This document shows, piece after piece, positions 5,119-12,361 of a stretch of DNA of 14,002 bases (positions are counted from its first letter, which is position 1; each line of letters starts with the position of its first letter). Source of the DNA: an uncultured Bacilli bacterium (GTDB lineage: Bacteria > Bacillota_I > Bacilli_A > RF39 > UBA660). Location of the stretch: positions 1 to 14,002 of the forward strand of contig CALVRP010000019.1 in NCBI GenBank assembly GCA_944358665.1. Reading direction: 5' to 3'. Made by a program: the position numbers and the translations under genes. The notes beneath the pieces are model-generated. The model was not told the DNA's origin. It saw only the letters and a list, made by a program, of their open reading frames with translations, and ran no database searches.

Positions 5119-7143
5119 ATGAGTTTAGTAGGAAAAGAACTACAAAAAGAAGAGGAATATTTAAAAGGGGTTAAAAAGTTGGTTTCTAGTAAAATAGAAA
5201 AATTAAAAAAAGATAATCAAGATATTAATGATAGTATTACTAGTGAACAAAAGGAAATGTGGCAAAATGTCGCTGATATGGACGTGTCAGAAATTGAATT
5301 TGCTTCTTCCATGATGGAAAGAGCATTCTTAGAAGCAAAGTATTATTATCAAAGATTACAAAAGTTTCAAAAGGTCTATGAAAATCCTTATTTTGGCCGA
5401 ATTGATTTTGTTAATGAAAAACAAAAAACTAAAGTTTATATTGGCCTTTCATCGGTTACTGATGATGATTATAATCACTATGTATATGATTGGCGGGCAC
5501 CGATTTCATCACTCTATTATGATTATGAATTAGGAAAAGCTTCATACGATGCGCCAGAAGGAAAAATAATTGGTAATATTGATTTAAAACGACAGTATAA
5601 AATTGAAAATTCTAATTTACTTTATGCCTTTGATAGTACTATTAATATTCAGGATGAAATGTTAAAAGAGGTTTTAAGTAATAACTCTTCAGAAAAAATG
5701 AAAGATATTGTTACAACGATTCAAAAAGAACAAAATGCTGTTATTAGAAATACTGAATATGACAATTTAATTGTTGAAGGAGCAGCCGGTAGCGGAAAAA
5801 CCTCGGTAGCTCTGCACCGAATTGCTTTTATACTTTATAAATATCGTAATTACATTAATAACAGCAATATTATAATATTTTCACCAAATAAAGTATTTAG
5901 CGATTATATTTCTGATGTCTTGCCTTCATTAGGGGAGGATAATGTTCCTAATATTTTATTTAGTGAGTTTTTAGAGAGTAAGATTTCTGTTTATGAAGAT
6001 GTTGAAAACTATTCGCAGCTAGTTGAAAGATTTTACAATACTAAAAATAAAATAGAAAAACAAATTATGAATATTAAAATGAATAATAATTTTATTGATG
6101 TTGTTAATAATTATATTAATAGAGTTATAGATAATATTGAATTTAAAGATATTGTTTTAAATGATGAGGTTTTAATTAGTAAGAAAGAATGCATTAAAGA
6201 TTTTAATAAAACTTATGCAAGATTTAAACCATTAATTAAAGTAGAAAAAATAATTAATAATGTTATCGCCAAATATAAAAATACTCATACCAAAAAAGTT
6301 AGTGGCTATGGAACAAAAATAAAAAAACAATTTAAATATGAAAGTGATATTTTAAAAATCATGACCAATATGTATTACGATAATGATTTTTTAAATGAAG
6401 TTAGTGAAAAATATAATATTGATGTAAACGTTTTTAGAGACTATTCCTTAAAAGAGTTAAAAAGTTCGTCACTTAAATACTGTGATGGTATAATTTACTT
6501 ATATTTAAAAGCTTATTTATATGGTTTAAATGAAGACAACCGTATAAAATATGTAATTATAGATGAAGCACAAGATTATAATTTGATGCAGTATTATTTA
6601 ATTAAAGAAGTCTATAAAACCGCGAAATTTACAATTTTAGGTGATCCTAATCAAGCAATAACGACAATGGTTGACTATAAAAACATGGAAAGAGTCAAAG
6701 AAATAATAGGTGATAATAGTAAGTTGTTAAGATTATTAACAACTTATCGTAGTAGTTACGAAATAACCGATTATTGTAATAAAGTACTTGGCTTGGATTA
6801 TGTTAATATGGTAAATAGACATAATAGTGTTCCTAAGGAATTTAGAATAAACCGAAATAGTGCTTTCGAGAAAATAAAAGAATTAATTAATATGAGCATT
6901 AAAGATAACATGACTTCTATAGCTATTCTTTGTCACGATAAGGACATGCAAATTAAATTAGAAAAAGAATTTAAAAACATAAAATTAGATACCAAATTGT
7001 ATATTTTACCTGTTTATAGTGCTAAAGGACTAGAATTTGATAGTGTTATAGTCTATGATAACTTTAGTAAGAATAATAAAAAATTATATTATGTTGCCTG
7101 TACTAGAGCTTTACATAAATTAAATATTTTGAAAATCCAGTAA
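5119..7143 (+). CDS. helD: HelD-type RNA polymerase-recycling ATPase
   Basis: UvrD/Rep-like superfamily 1 ATPase of 674 residues that binds RNA polymerase rather than unwinding DNA. HelD inserts an N-terminal coiled coil into the secondary channel and releases stalled or terminated polymerase; in actinobacteria relatives also displace rifamycins. Seen here: a charged, coiled-coil-prone N-terminus (about 1-100) including MWQNVADM, DWRAPISSLYYDYE in the HelD-specific region, Walker A GAAGSGKTS (221-229), Walker B DEAQD (482-486), motif III GDPNQ (508-512), TYRSS, motif V SAKGLEFD (634-641) and motif VI YYVACTRA (657-664). It is about 100 residues shorter than the B. subtilis protein, mostly in the variable middle. 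The ATG at 5119 is preceded by GAAGGAGGAG. No clear terminator follows. Family assignment is confident; the gene symbol is by family. Confidence 0.88.
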   Translation: MSLVGKELQKEEEYLKGVKKLVSSKIEKLKKDNQDINDSITSEQKEMWQNVADMDVSEIEFASSMMERAFLEAKYYYQRLQKFQKVYENPYFGRIDFVNEKQKTKVYIGLSSVTDDDYNHYVYDWRAPISSLYYDYELGKASYDAPEGKIIGNIDLKRQYKIENSNLLYAFDSTINIQDEMLKEVLSNNSSEKMKDIVTTIQKEQNAVIRNTEYDNLIVEGAAGSGKTSVALHRIAFILYKYRNYINNSNIIIFSPNKVFSDYISDVLPSLGEDNVPNILFSEFLESKISVYEDVENYSQLVERFYNTKNKIEKQIMNIKMNNNFIDVVNNYINRVIDNIEFKDIVLNDEVLISKKECIKDFNKTYARFKPLIKVEKIINNVIAKYKNTHTKKVSGYGTKIKKQFKYESDILKIMTNMYYDNDFLNEVSEKYNIDVNVFRDYSLKELKSSSLKYCDGIIYLYLKAYLYGLNEDNRIKYVIIDEAQDYNLMQYYLIKEVYKTAKFTILGDPNQAITTMVDYKNMERVKEIIGDNSKLLRLLTTYRSSYEITDYCNKVLGLDYVNMVNRHNSVPKEFRINRNSAFEKIKELINMSIKDNMTSIAILCHDKDMQIKLEKEFKNIKLDTKLYILPVYSAKGLEFDSVIVYDNFSKNNKKLYYVACTRALHKLNILKIQ

Positions 7144-7176
7144 TTATATTACCGTTTTGGGCAATAAATTGTCAAT

Positions 7177-7204
7177 TTGACTATTTTTTTATAGGATGTA
7201 TAAT
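7177..7204 (+). promoter_or_regulatory. Sigma-A promoter deciding the start of the next gene
   Basis: TTGACT (7177-7182), a 16-base spacer, and TATAAT (7199-7204). A longer reading frame begins at 7196, inside this -10, so that start cannot be used from this promoter. The start at 7223, behind GAGGTGAT, is the real one; the leader would be only about 12 bases. Confidence 0.6.
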
Positions 7205-7222
7205 AATACCAGAGGTGATTTG

Positions 7223-8119
7223 ATGAAACGTTACAATTATGAAGATTATGATTACGATGAATATGATGAAGAAGAATATGAATATGAAGATGATGAAGAA
7301 CAAGACAAAGATAAAAACAAAAAAGATAAAAAAAACAAAAGAGCAAAAAATAGAAAATCACGTAAAACTAAAAAATCTACCAAAAAGAGTAGAGGAGGAA
7401 GAACGAAGAAAAAGATTGTTTATAGAAACAACGATAATAATACTCGTTCGGGATTTTTCTCATTCTTATTGTTCCTTATTATAGTTGCTTTACTCGGCGT
7501 CATTGCTTATTTAGTATATGTTAATTATTATGAAGAAGATGATAGTACTAATAGCAACACTACGTCTGAAAATGGAAGTACATCTGGAGAAATGTGTGAG
7601 GCTAATACCACAAAGTATACATTATCTTCTGGGTTAAATAAATGTTCTGATAGTACTGAATTTAAATTAAATGTTATAGGCGCCGATTTATCATTCGATA
7701 TTTCAAGAACATCTAATGAAGAGTTACCTTATATTATAAATACTGTCTATTATAATGAAAGTCCAGTGAGCGGTACAGGAATAACTGGTATTAGTGTTAG
7801 TAACGATTGGGATATTAAAACAGATGGCGATCTAGTTTATTTATTAATAACAAACCCAGAAAGTAATATAATAACTGTTATTGATAATGGTCAGGCTATT
7901 TATAATGATAATAGTAATACTGAATATAAATTATCTTCTGATGTAACTTATACTAAATATACAGAACTTGGTTTAGCCGATATTGATACTTGCGAAAATT
8001 ATGAAGCTAATGGTGAGTTAGAAGCAGAAATGTGGACTAAAGGAAAATTGGTTTATGAAAATGGTACAATTACTGAAAGTATAGATGAAACTATAACTGC
8101 TGCTGATATATGTAAATAA
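7223..8119 (+). CDS. Single-pass membrane protein with acidic-Tyr and Lys-rich cytoplasmic head
   Basis: Unrecognised protein of 298 residues. Residues 2-31 are almost all Tyr, Asp and Glu in loose repeats (YDYDEYDEEEYEYEDDEE); 32-66 are dominated by Lys with Arg, Ser, Thr and Asn. One transmembrane helix follows (about 77-99), then a Ser/Thr/Asn/Gly linker and an extracytoplasmic domain with four cysteines (125, 141, 257, 297) that could form two disulfides. The positive-inside rule puts the charged head in the cytoplasm. There is no signal peptidase or sortase motif. ATG 7223 was chosen over an in-frame start at 7196 because of the promoter and the GAGGTGAT site. It is flanked by its own promoter and terminator, so it is a single-gene unit. 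A surface or envelope role is possible but unproven. Confidence 0.7.
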   Translation: MKRYNYEDYDYDEYDEEEYEYEDDEEQDKDKNKKDKKNKRAKNRKSRKTKKSTKKSRGGRTKKKIVYRNNDNNTRSGFFSFLLFLIIVALLGVIAYLVYVNYYEEDDSTNSNTTSENGSTSGEMCEANTTKYTLSSGLNKCSDSTEFKLNVIGADLSFDISRTSNEELPYIINTVYYNESPVSGTGITGISVSNDWDIKTDGDLVYLLITNPESNIITVIDNGQAIYNDNSNTEYKLSSDVTYTKYTELGLADIDTCENYEANGELEAEMWTKGKLVYENGTITESIDETITAADICK

Positions 8120-8120
8120 G

Positions 8121-8146
8121 GAATGAAAAAAATTCATTCTTTTTTT
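8121..8146 (+). terminator. Terminator after the acidic-head membrane protein
   Basis: GAATGAA (8121-8127), five-base A loop, TTCATTC (8133-8139), then seven T. It starts one base after the stop codon. Confidence 0.8.
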
Positions 8147-8154
8147 GATAAGTA

Positions 8155-8163
8155 TGTTATAAT
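8155..8163 (+). promoter_or_regulatory. Extended -10 promoter of the ABC-F gene
   Basis: TG-T-TATAAT, with TATAAT at 8158-8163 and no good -35. Transcription would begin near 8170, just ahead of the upstream ORF. Confidence 0.6.
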
Positions 8164-8189
8164 ATATATAAGTAAATGAGGTGGTCGCC

Positions 8190-8207
8190 ATGAAAATGAT
8201 GTTTTAG
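8190..8207 (+). CDS. Upstream ORF MKMMF in the ABC-F leader
   Basis: ATG AAA ATG ATG TTT TAG, with GAGGTGG (8178-8184) five bases upstream, as strong a site as that of the main gene. Its stop lies 28 bases before the ABC-F start. Short leader peptides that stall drug-bound ribosomes control many antibiotic-resistance ABC-F, erm and cat genes. No terminator separates it from the gene, so any control would be translational. Confidence 0.45.
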   Translation: MKMMF

Positions 8208-8235
8208 TTAATTAGTTATAAGAAAGGTGGTAATT

Positions 8236-9777
8236 ATGTCGATCATAAAGTTAGAAAATATTAATAAATCTTATGGCGATATAAATACTTTAAAAAATAT
8301 AACTTTTGATATTAACGAGGGAGAAAGAGTCGGGATTATTGGAAATAATGGTGCCGGTAAGTCTACCTTAATAAACATCATTAATGGTAATGAAAGTGCG
8401 GATAGTGGGAGGATTGAGTTAGCCAAAGGGACAAGAATTGGTTATCTGAAACAATCCTCAGATTGCAATTTAAATGAACTTATAACAAATAACCATATGG
8501 CGGATTTCATGAAGATAAATAGTTATCTTGATAATAATATAGATTTTAATACTCAAAACTTAAATAATTTAAGTGGCGGTGAAAAAACAAAAATAGCTTT
8601 GGCAAGTATTCTTGCCGAAAAACCATCACTGCTATTATTAGATGAACCAACGAATCACGTAGACATTAAAGCAAGCAAATGGATTGTAGAACAAATAAAT
8701 GGCTATCTAGGTACTGTTTTAATTGTTTCTCATGACAGAACTTTTCTCAACGAAACTGTTTCCAAAATAATCGAAATAAATCATCACGAAGCTAAAATAT
8801 ATATGGGAAATTATGACTGTTATGAAATGGAAAAAAGAAAAGAACTAGAAAAAGCAAATGCTGAATATATTAAACAACAAAAAAACGACAAAAAAATTCA
8901 AAAAGAAATTAGAATGTTAAATTTTTGGTCAGAAAAAGGGGAAAGAGAGGCTGGTAAACAAGGTGGTAATCCTTCTGATGCTAGGGTAAAAGGAGTAAAA
9001 GATTATCATCAACGTAAAGCAGCTAAATTAGCAAGAAGTGCTAAAAATAAAAAGACGCGGTTAGAACAAAAACGGCTAAACTATTTAGAAAAACCTATTA
9101 AAGATAAAGAGATTAAATTTACTTTTAAAGGATATAATAATAACAATCATTTAATAATTAAGACGAACGATTTAGCTAAATCTTTTGGGGATAACTTAAT
9201 CTTTTCTGATGTTAATATAAATGTTAATGGAGGAGAAAAGATTGGTTTAATTGGAGCTAATGGTAGCGGAAAAACTACTTTTATTAAAATTCTTTTAAAT
9301 AAAGAATCGCCAAATAAAGGAAGTATTTGGAAAAGTCCTAGTTTAAAAATTGCTTATATGTCCCAAGATGTTTTTGATTTAAATAATGAAAAGAGTATTT
9401 TAGAATTAGCATATTATTATGACAATAATACTAAACAATTGTTTTTTAGTAATCTAGTTAATATGGGAATAAAACGAAATTTATTTAATAATAAAATTAA
9501 ATCGCTTAGCTTAGGTGAGCGAATGAAAATTAAATTAGCGCAAATTGTTATTAATGATTATAATTTACTTATTTTAGATGAACCAACGAATCATTTAGAT
9601 TTGGAAAGTAAAATAGTGCTGGAAAAAGCATTAATGAACTTTAAAGGCACAATTGTTATCGCTAGCCACGATAGATATTTATTATCAAAAGTTACAAATA
9701 AAGTATTTATATTTAAAAATAAGCAAATAGTAAGATCAGAGTATAGTTATAAAGAATATACAAAAATAAAAGAATGA
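8236..9777 (+). CDS. ABC-F type ribosomal protection ATPase
   Basis: Soluble protein of 513 residues with two ABC domains and no transmembrane segment, which marks the ABC-F class that acts on the ribosome. First domain: Walker A GNNGAGKST (36-44), LSGGE (about 112-116), Walker B LLLLDEPTNH with D136/E137, switch SHDR (165-168). A long, basic, coiled-coil linker (about 195-300) is the part that reaches the P-site tRNA and peptidyl-transferase centre. Second domain: GANGSGKTT (340-348), variant signature LSLGE, LLILDEPTNH with D448/E449, ASHDR. The length, the basic linker and the lack of a visible arm insertion suggest the Vga/Lsa/VmlR-like antibiotic-resistance branch; drug specificity (pleuromutilin, lincosamide, streptogramin) is inference. 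ATG 8236 follows GGTGG; an in-frame GTG at 8227 lies within that site. It ends TGA, then AAA and TAA. Confidence 0.85.
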   Translation: MSIIKLENINKSYGDINTLKNITFDINEGERVGIIGNNGAGKSTLINIINGNESADSGRIELAKGTRIGYLKQSSDCNLNELITNNHMADFMKINSYLDNNIDFNTQNLNNLSGGEKTKIALASILAEKPSLLLLDEPTNHVDIKASKWIVEQINGYLGTVLIVSHDRTFLNETVSKIIEINHHEAKIYMGNYDCYEMEKRKELEKANAEYIKQQKNDKKIQKEIRMLNFWSEKGEREAGKQGGNPSDARVKGVKDYHQRKAAKLARSAKNKKTRLEQKRLNYLEKPIKDKEIKFTFKGYNNNNHLIIKTNDLAKSFGDNLIFSDVNINVNGGEKIGLIGANGSGKTTFIKILLNKESPNKGSIWKSPSLKIAYMSQDVFDLNNEKSILELAYYYDNNTKQLFFSNLVNMGIKRNLFNNKIKSLSLGERMKIKLAQIVINDYNLLILDEPTNHLDLESKIVLEKALMNFKGTIVIASHDRYLLSKVTNKVFIFKNKQIVRSEYSYKEYTKIKE

Positions 9778-9803
9778 AAATAATTGGCTATTTCATTCTT
9801 TTT
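9772..9803. terminator. Bidirectional terminator between convergent genes
   Basis: GAATGAAAATA (9772-9782) pairs with TATTTCATTC (9789-9798) around one bulged A. A T run follows on the plus strand (9799-9803), and the minus strand reads CTTTTATTTTT after its stem. It therefore serves both the ABC-F gene, whose stop is inside it, and the convergent gene ending at 9810. Confidence 0.75.
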
Positions 9804-9809
9804 ATTAAT

Positions 9810-10211
9810 TTAACGGGAAAAAGTTTTACTAATATTTTCGGCAAAAATCTCTCCATGTTTTAAAGCTTCTTCCTTAGAATACATATCCATCGCATTATCA
9901 ACAGCAGTTACTAGCATTTTTGTTGTTATATTAGGGTATTTCTTTTCAAATTTATAGAAATCTTGAAATTGTCTTATATTACATAATTGCTCAAGTGTAT
10001 ATGAATTATATAACATGATAGATAATTTTTGAGTAAGTTCTGCTTGTTTGACTTTTTCCTCTTGTTCTTTTTCATATTTTAACATCTTTACTTGTGCTGT
10101 TTTGTTTCTTTTTAATAAACTTTCTCCTGTACCATATCTAGTGCTTTCTTGATACCTTATTAATTTTGTTTTTAGTGGTTCGTCACCATTTGTTTTAAAT
10201 ACTTTAAGCAT
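9810..10211 (-). CDS. Hypothetical cytosolic helical protein
   Basis: Unrecognised protein of 133 residues, with no signal peptide or transmembrane segment. Residues 1-40 are basic and contain RYQESTRYGTGESLLKRNK, a stretch with many Arg/Lys/Ser/Thr. Residues about 40-65 are Lys/Glu/Gln-rich and likely coiled coil. The rest is predicted helical with alternating hydrophobic residues. AAGGAG lies ten bases before the ATG, and a consensus promoter lies close upstream. The gene stands alone between convergent ABC-F and divergent secreted-protein genes, so context does not suggest a partner. Expression looks likely because promoter and ribosome binding site are both good. Confidence 0.65.
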   Translation of the reverse strand: MLKVFKTNGDEPLKTKLIRYQESTRYGTGESLLKRNKTAQVKMLKYEKEQEEKVKQAELTQKLSIMLYNSYTLEQLCNIRQFQDFYKFEKKYPNITTKMLVTAVDNAMDMYSKEEALKHGEIFAENISKTFSR

Positions 10212-10241
10212 TTAAACATTGCTCCTTTCATACAGTGTAAT

Positions 10242-10269
10242 ATTATATAACTTTTTTATAATTTGTCAA
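10242..10269 (-). promoter_or_regulatory. Sigma-A promoter of the hypothetical gene
   Basis: Minus strand: TTGACA (10269-10264), 16-base spacer, TATAAT (10247-10242), both consensus. The start would be near 10235, with a leader of about 24 bases. Confidence 0.75.
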
Positions 10270-10401
10270 TTAAAAATAATATTTGCTTTTTAGTTAAAAA
10301 AAATAGAAATTTTTTAAAAACTATTCCAAAATTATTAGAAATATGTTATCCTTAAATAAGAGAATAAGTATTAATAGAAGAATAAAAAAGGTTGATATAA
10401 A

Positions 10402-10410
10402 TGTTATAAA
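10402..10410 (+). promoter_or_regulatory. Weak candidate promoter of the secreted protein gene
   Basis: TG-T-TATAAA with the -10 at 10405-10410. An alternative is TTCCAA-N17-TATCCT at 10324-10352, also with TG before the -10. Neither is close to consensus, and the leader before 10486 would be about 70 or 125 bases. Confidence 0.3.
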
Positions 10411-10485
10411 CTTTAACAAATACTTTCAACTTATTATATCTGTTTTACAAATATTAAGAGGAATATAGAAAGTGATGTAGAGAAT

Positions 10486-11340
10486 ATGATAAAAAAAATT
10501 TTTACAATTGTCATCTTGACATTATTTTTAATGATTATATCAATAGTTCCTGTAAAAGCTAGTGATTTATTTAAAGTAGCAATTACGGGAGTTACTAATA
10601 CTGGTGATGGAGCAACTTCAAATTATTTAAGTTATAATGATAATAGTGTGACTTTTATCACTGAACTTTATTTACCCGGAGATTATATAACTTACGAAAT
10701 AAAAGTTAAAAATCTTGGTAGTATTGAGGCAAAGTTATCACAAATAGATATAGAAAAAACTGATAATCCAGCTATTATATTTGATTACCAAGGAATTAAT
10801 GAAGGAGATATTTTAAAAGCAGGTGAAGAAATAACCTTTAAAGTTAGGGTAACTTATAATAATGAAATAACCACACAACCGACTGACTTAACAAGCGAAT
10901 TTAAAATCACTTTAAATTATGAGCAAAATGGGGACTCTGGTCTTGGTGATAATACTGGAGATAATGGTAATTCCGGTGGAATTGGAGCTGGAGATGCATT
11001 TGATATTTTAGGTGTTTCGGTACCCAATACTGTTGCTTACGTATCTTTATATATAATTATTATTGGTTTATTACTTATAATTATTGCGATTATTGTTCTT
11101 AAAAGAACTGTTAGCAACAAAAAAGAAAACGTAGCTATGGAAACAACAACAATCTCTAATCCTCCATTAAACAAAGGAATTTTAAAACAAACAGATAAAA
11201 AAATTGAGGTTTTAGATATAGGCTCAAATAATGAAGACATTGAGATTTTAGATTTAGAATCCGACACTGACAAAGTTAGTGCTGTACTAAAAAATAATTC
11301 AGTAAACAACGAAGTAAAAGAAAATACTATTGATCAATAG
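10486..11340 (+). CDS. Signal-peptide protein with beta-rich ectodomain, C-terminal anchor and cytoplasmic tail
   Basis: Protein of 284 residues. A signal peptide (1-25, MIKKIF then a hydrophobic core, VPVKA before the likely cleavage site) leads into an ectodomain (about 26-147). The pattern GDYITYEIKVKNLGSIEAKLSQI followed by AGEEITFKVRV resembles the DUF11-like or fibronectin-like beta sandwich of surface proteins. A Gly/Asn/Asp-rich linker (148-170) precedes VPNT (179-182), a transmembrane helix (184-206) and KR. VPNT sits where an LPXTG sorting motif would, but the next residue is Val, and the acidic 78-residue cytoplasmic tail rules out sortase anchoring. The tail has two similar segments (EVLDIGS and EILDLES). 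The Shine-Dalgarno site is weak. Probably an envelope protein; no specific role can be assigned. Confidence 0.65.
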   Translation: MIKKIFTIVILTLFLMIISIVPVKASDLFKVAITGVTNTGDGATSNYLSYNDNSVTFITELYLPGDYITYEIKVKNLGSIEAKLSQIDIEKTDNPAIIFDYQGINEGDILKAGEEITFKVRVTYNNEITTQPTDLTSEFKITLNYEQNGDSGLGDNTGDNGNSGGIGAGDAFDILGVSVPNTVAYVSLYIIIIGLLLIIIAIIVLKRTVSNKKENVAMETTTISNPPLNKGILKQTDKKIEVLDIGSNNEDIEILDLESDTDKVSAVLKNNSVNNEVKENTIDQ

Positions 11341-11357
11341 AATTATAAATAATTTGT

Positions 11358-11388
11358 AAAAAGAATGAGAAGTTATCATTCTTTTTTT
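11358..11388 (+). terminator. Terminator after the surface protein gene
   Basis: AAAAAGAATGA (11358-11368) pairs with TCATTCTTTTT (11376-11386) around a seven-base loop, ending in seven T (11382-11388). Confidence 0.75.
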
Positions 11389-11423
11389 ATGAAAAAATAT
11401 AGTTAAATAGGGGAGTTGGACAT

Positions 11424-12179
11424 GTGGAAAATATAATCATAGCTTTTATTTTAACTTTTATTGCTGGTTTATCAACATTAATTGGAGCCTTATTTATCTT
11501 TTACAAAGGAAATATTAATAAGCTAACTCAGTATTCACTAGCTTTTGCTTCAGGCGTCATGTTTTGTATTTCTATCATAGATTTAATTCCTGAAGCATTA
11601 AATCTATTAGTAAAAAATAATACGAAACAAACAACATTTCTTTTAGTAATTCTTTTTATTGGTATTGGAATAACAATTTCATATATAATAGATAAATTAG
11701 TTCCAGAAAATAATAATGTAAATAATAAAAAATTGTATAAATTAGGTATTTTTGCCATGTTGGCGATTATTGTTCATAATATACCAGAAGGAATTGCTAC
11801 ATTTTTATCATCATCGACAAATATGGCTTTAGGAATATCTTTAACTATTGCGATTGCTCTTCATAATATTCCTGAAGGACTTAGTATAGCAGTACCGGTT
11901 TATAGTGCTACAGGCAGCAAAAAACGAGCATTTGGCTACACTTTAATATCAGCTTTGGCTGAACCGCTTGGTGCTATATTAGCTTTTTTATTATTAAAAC
12001 CTATTATAACAGATAATATTATGGGTGCGACTTTAGCAATAATTGCTGGTATAATGACGCATATTGCTTTATTACAACTTTTACCAGCTTCTTTAAAATA
12101 TAAAGAAAAAAAGAAAACCTTTGTTTTCTTTATAATAGGGATCTTATTTATATTGTTTAGCTTGCATTTAATGAAATAA
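11424..12179 (+). CDS. ZIP-family divalent metal transporter (ZupT-like)
   Basis: Eight-helix metal importer of 251 residues in the cytoplasmic membrane; ZIP proteins bring in zinc, and some also iron or manganese. Diagnostic residues: HNIPEG in helix IV (118-123), HNIPEG in helix V (147-152) and E180 in SALAEPLG, which form the binuclear metal site. A short loop (93-105, EN/NK-rich) separates the halves instead of a His-rich loop. The usual SLDELLP region near the end of helix VII reads IALLQLLP here, losing the acidic residues. The start is GTG at 11424: GGGGAG (11410-11415) is eight bases away, and the overlapping ATG at 11422 runs into a stop after four codons. It is preceded by a terminator, so it needs its own promoter, which I could not place. 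A convergent terminator follows. Confidence 0.85.
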   Translation: MENIIIAFILTFIAGLSTLIGALFIFYKGNINKLTQYSLAFASGVMFCISIIDLIPEALNLLVKNNTKQTTFLLVILFIGIGITISYIIDKLVPENNNVNNKKLYKLGIFAMLAIIVHNIPEGIATFLSSSTNMALGISLTIAIALHNIPEGLSIAVPVYSATGSKKRAFGYTLISALAEPLGAILAFLLLKPIITDNIMGATLAIIAGIMTHIALLQLLPASLKYKEKKKTFVFFIIGILFILFSLHLMK

Positions 12180-12222
12180 ACTCTTTAAAAGTAAAAGAAA
12201 ATTATTTTTTATTATCAAAAAT

Positions 12223-12258
12223 AAATAGTGTTAGCGAGAAAAACCACTAACACTATTT
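12223..12258. terminator. Bidirectional terminator after the ZIP gene
   Basis: Perfect twelve-base-pair stem AAATAGTGTTAG (12223-12234) / CTAACACTATTT (12247-12258), twelve-base loop. The plus strand continues TTTTA, the minus strand TATTTTTG. It sits between convergent genes ending at 12179 and 12362. Confidence 0.65.
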
Positions 12259-12361
12259 TAATATTAAAAGATAAAAAATGTAAAATGGAATGTTGATTTT
12301 TACGATAATAAGTCGTTTGGTAAAAAAGGGGGTAGGTAGTAGGTAAAAATAGATAACACAT

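Noticed and set aside
7196..7222. Longer start for the acidic-head membrane protein
   Set aside because: This ATG lies inside the -10 hexamer (7199-7204) and has no ribosome binding site; 7223 follows GAGGTGAT.
7239..7484. Met/Lys-rich open frame
   Set aside because: It is an out-of-frame reading of the low-complexity acidic and lysine codons of the membrane protein gene.
8227..8235. GTG start for the ABC-F gene
   Set aside because: The GTG is part of the Shine-Dalgarno sequence of the ATG at 8236.
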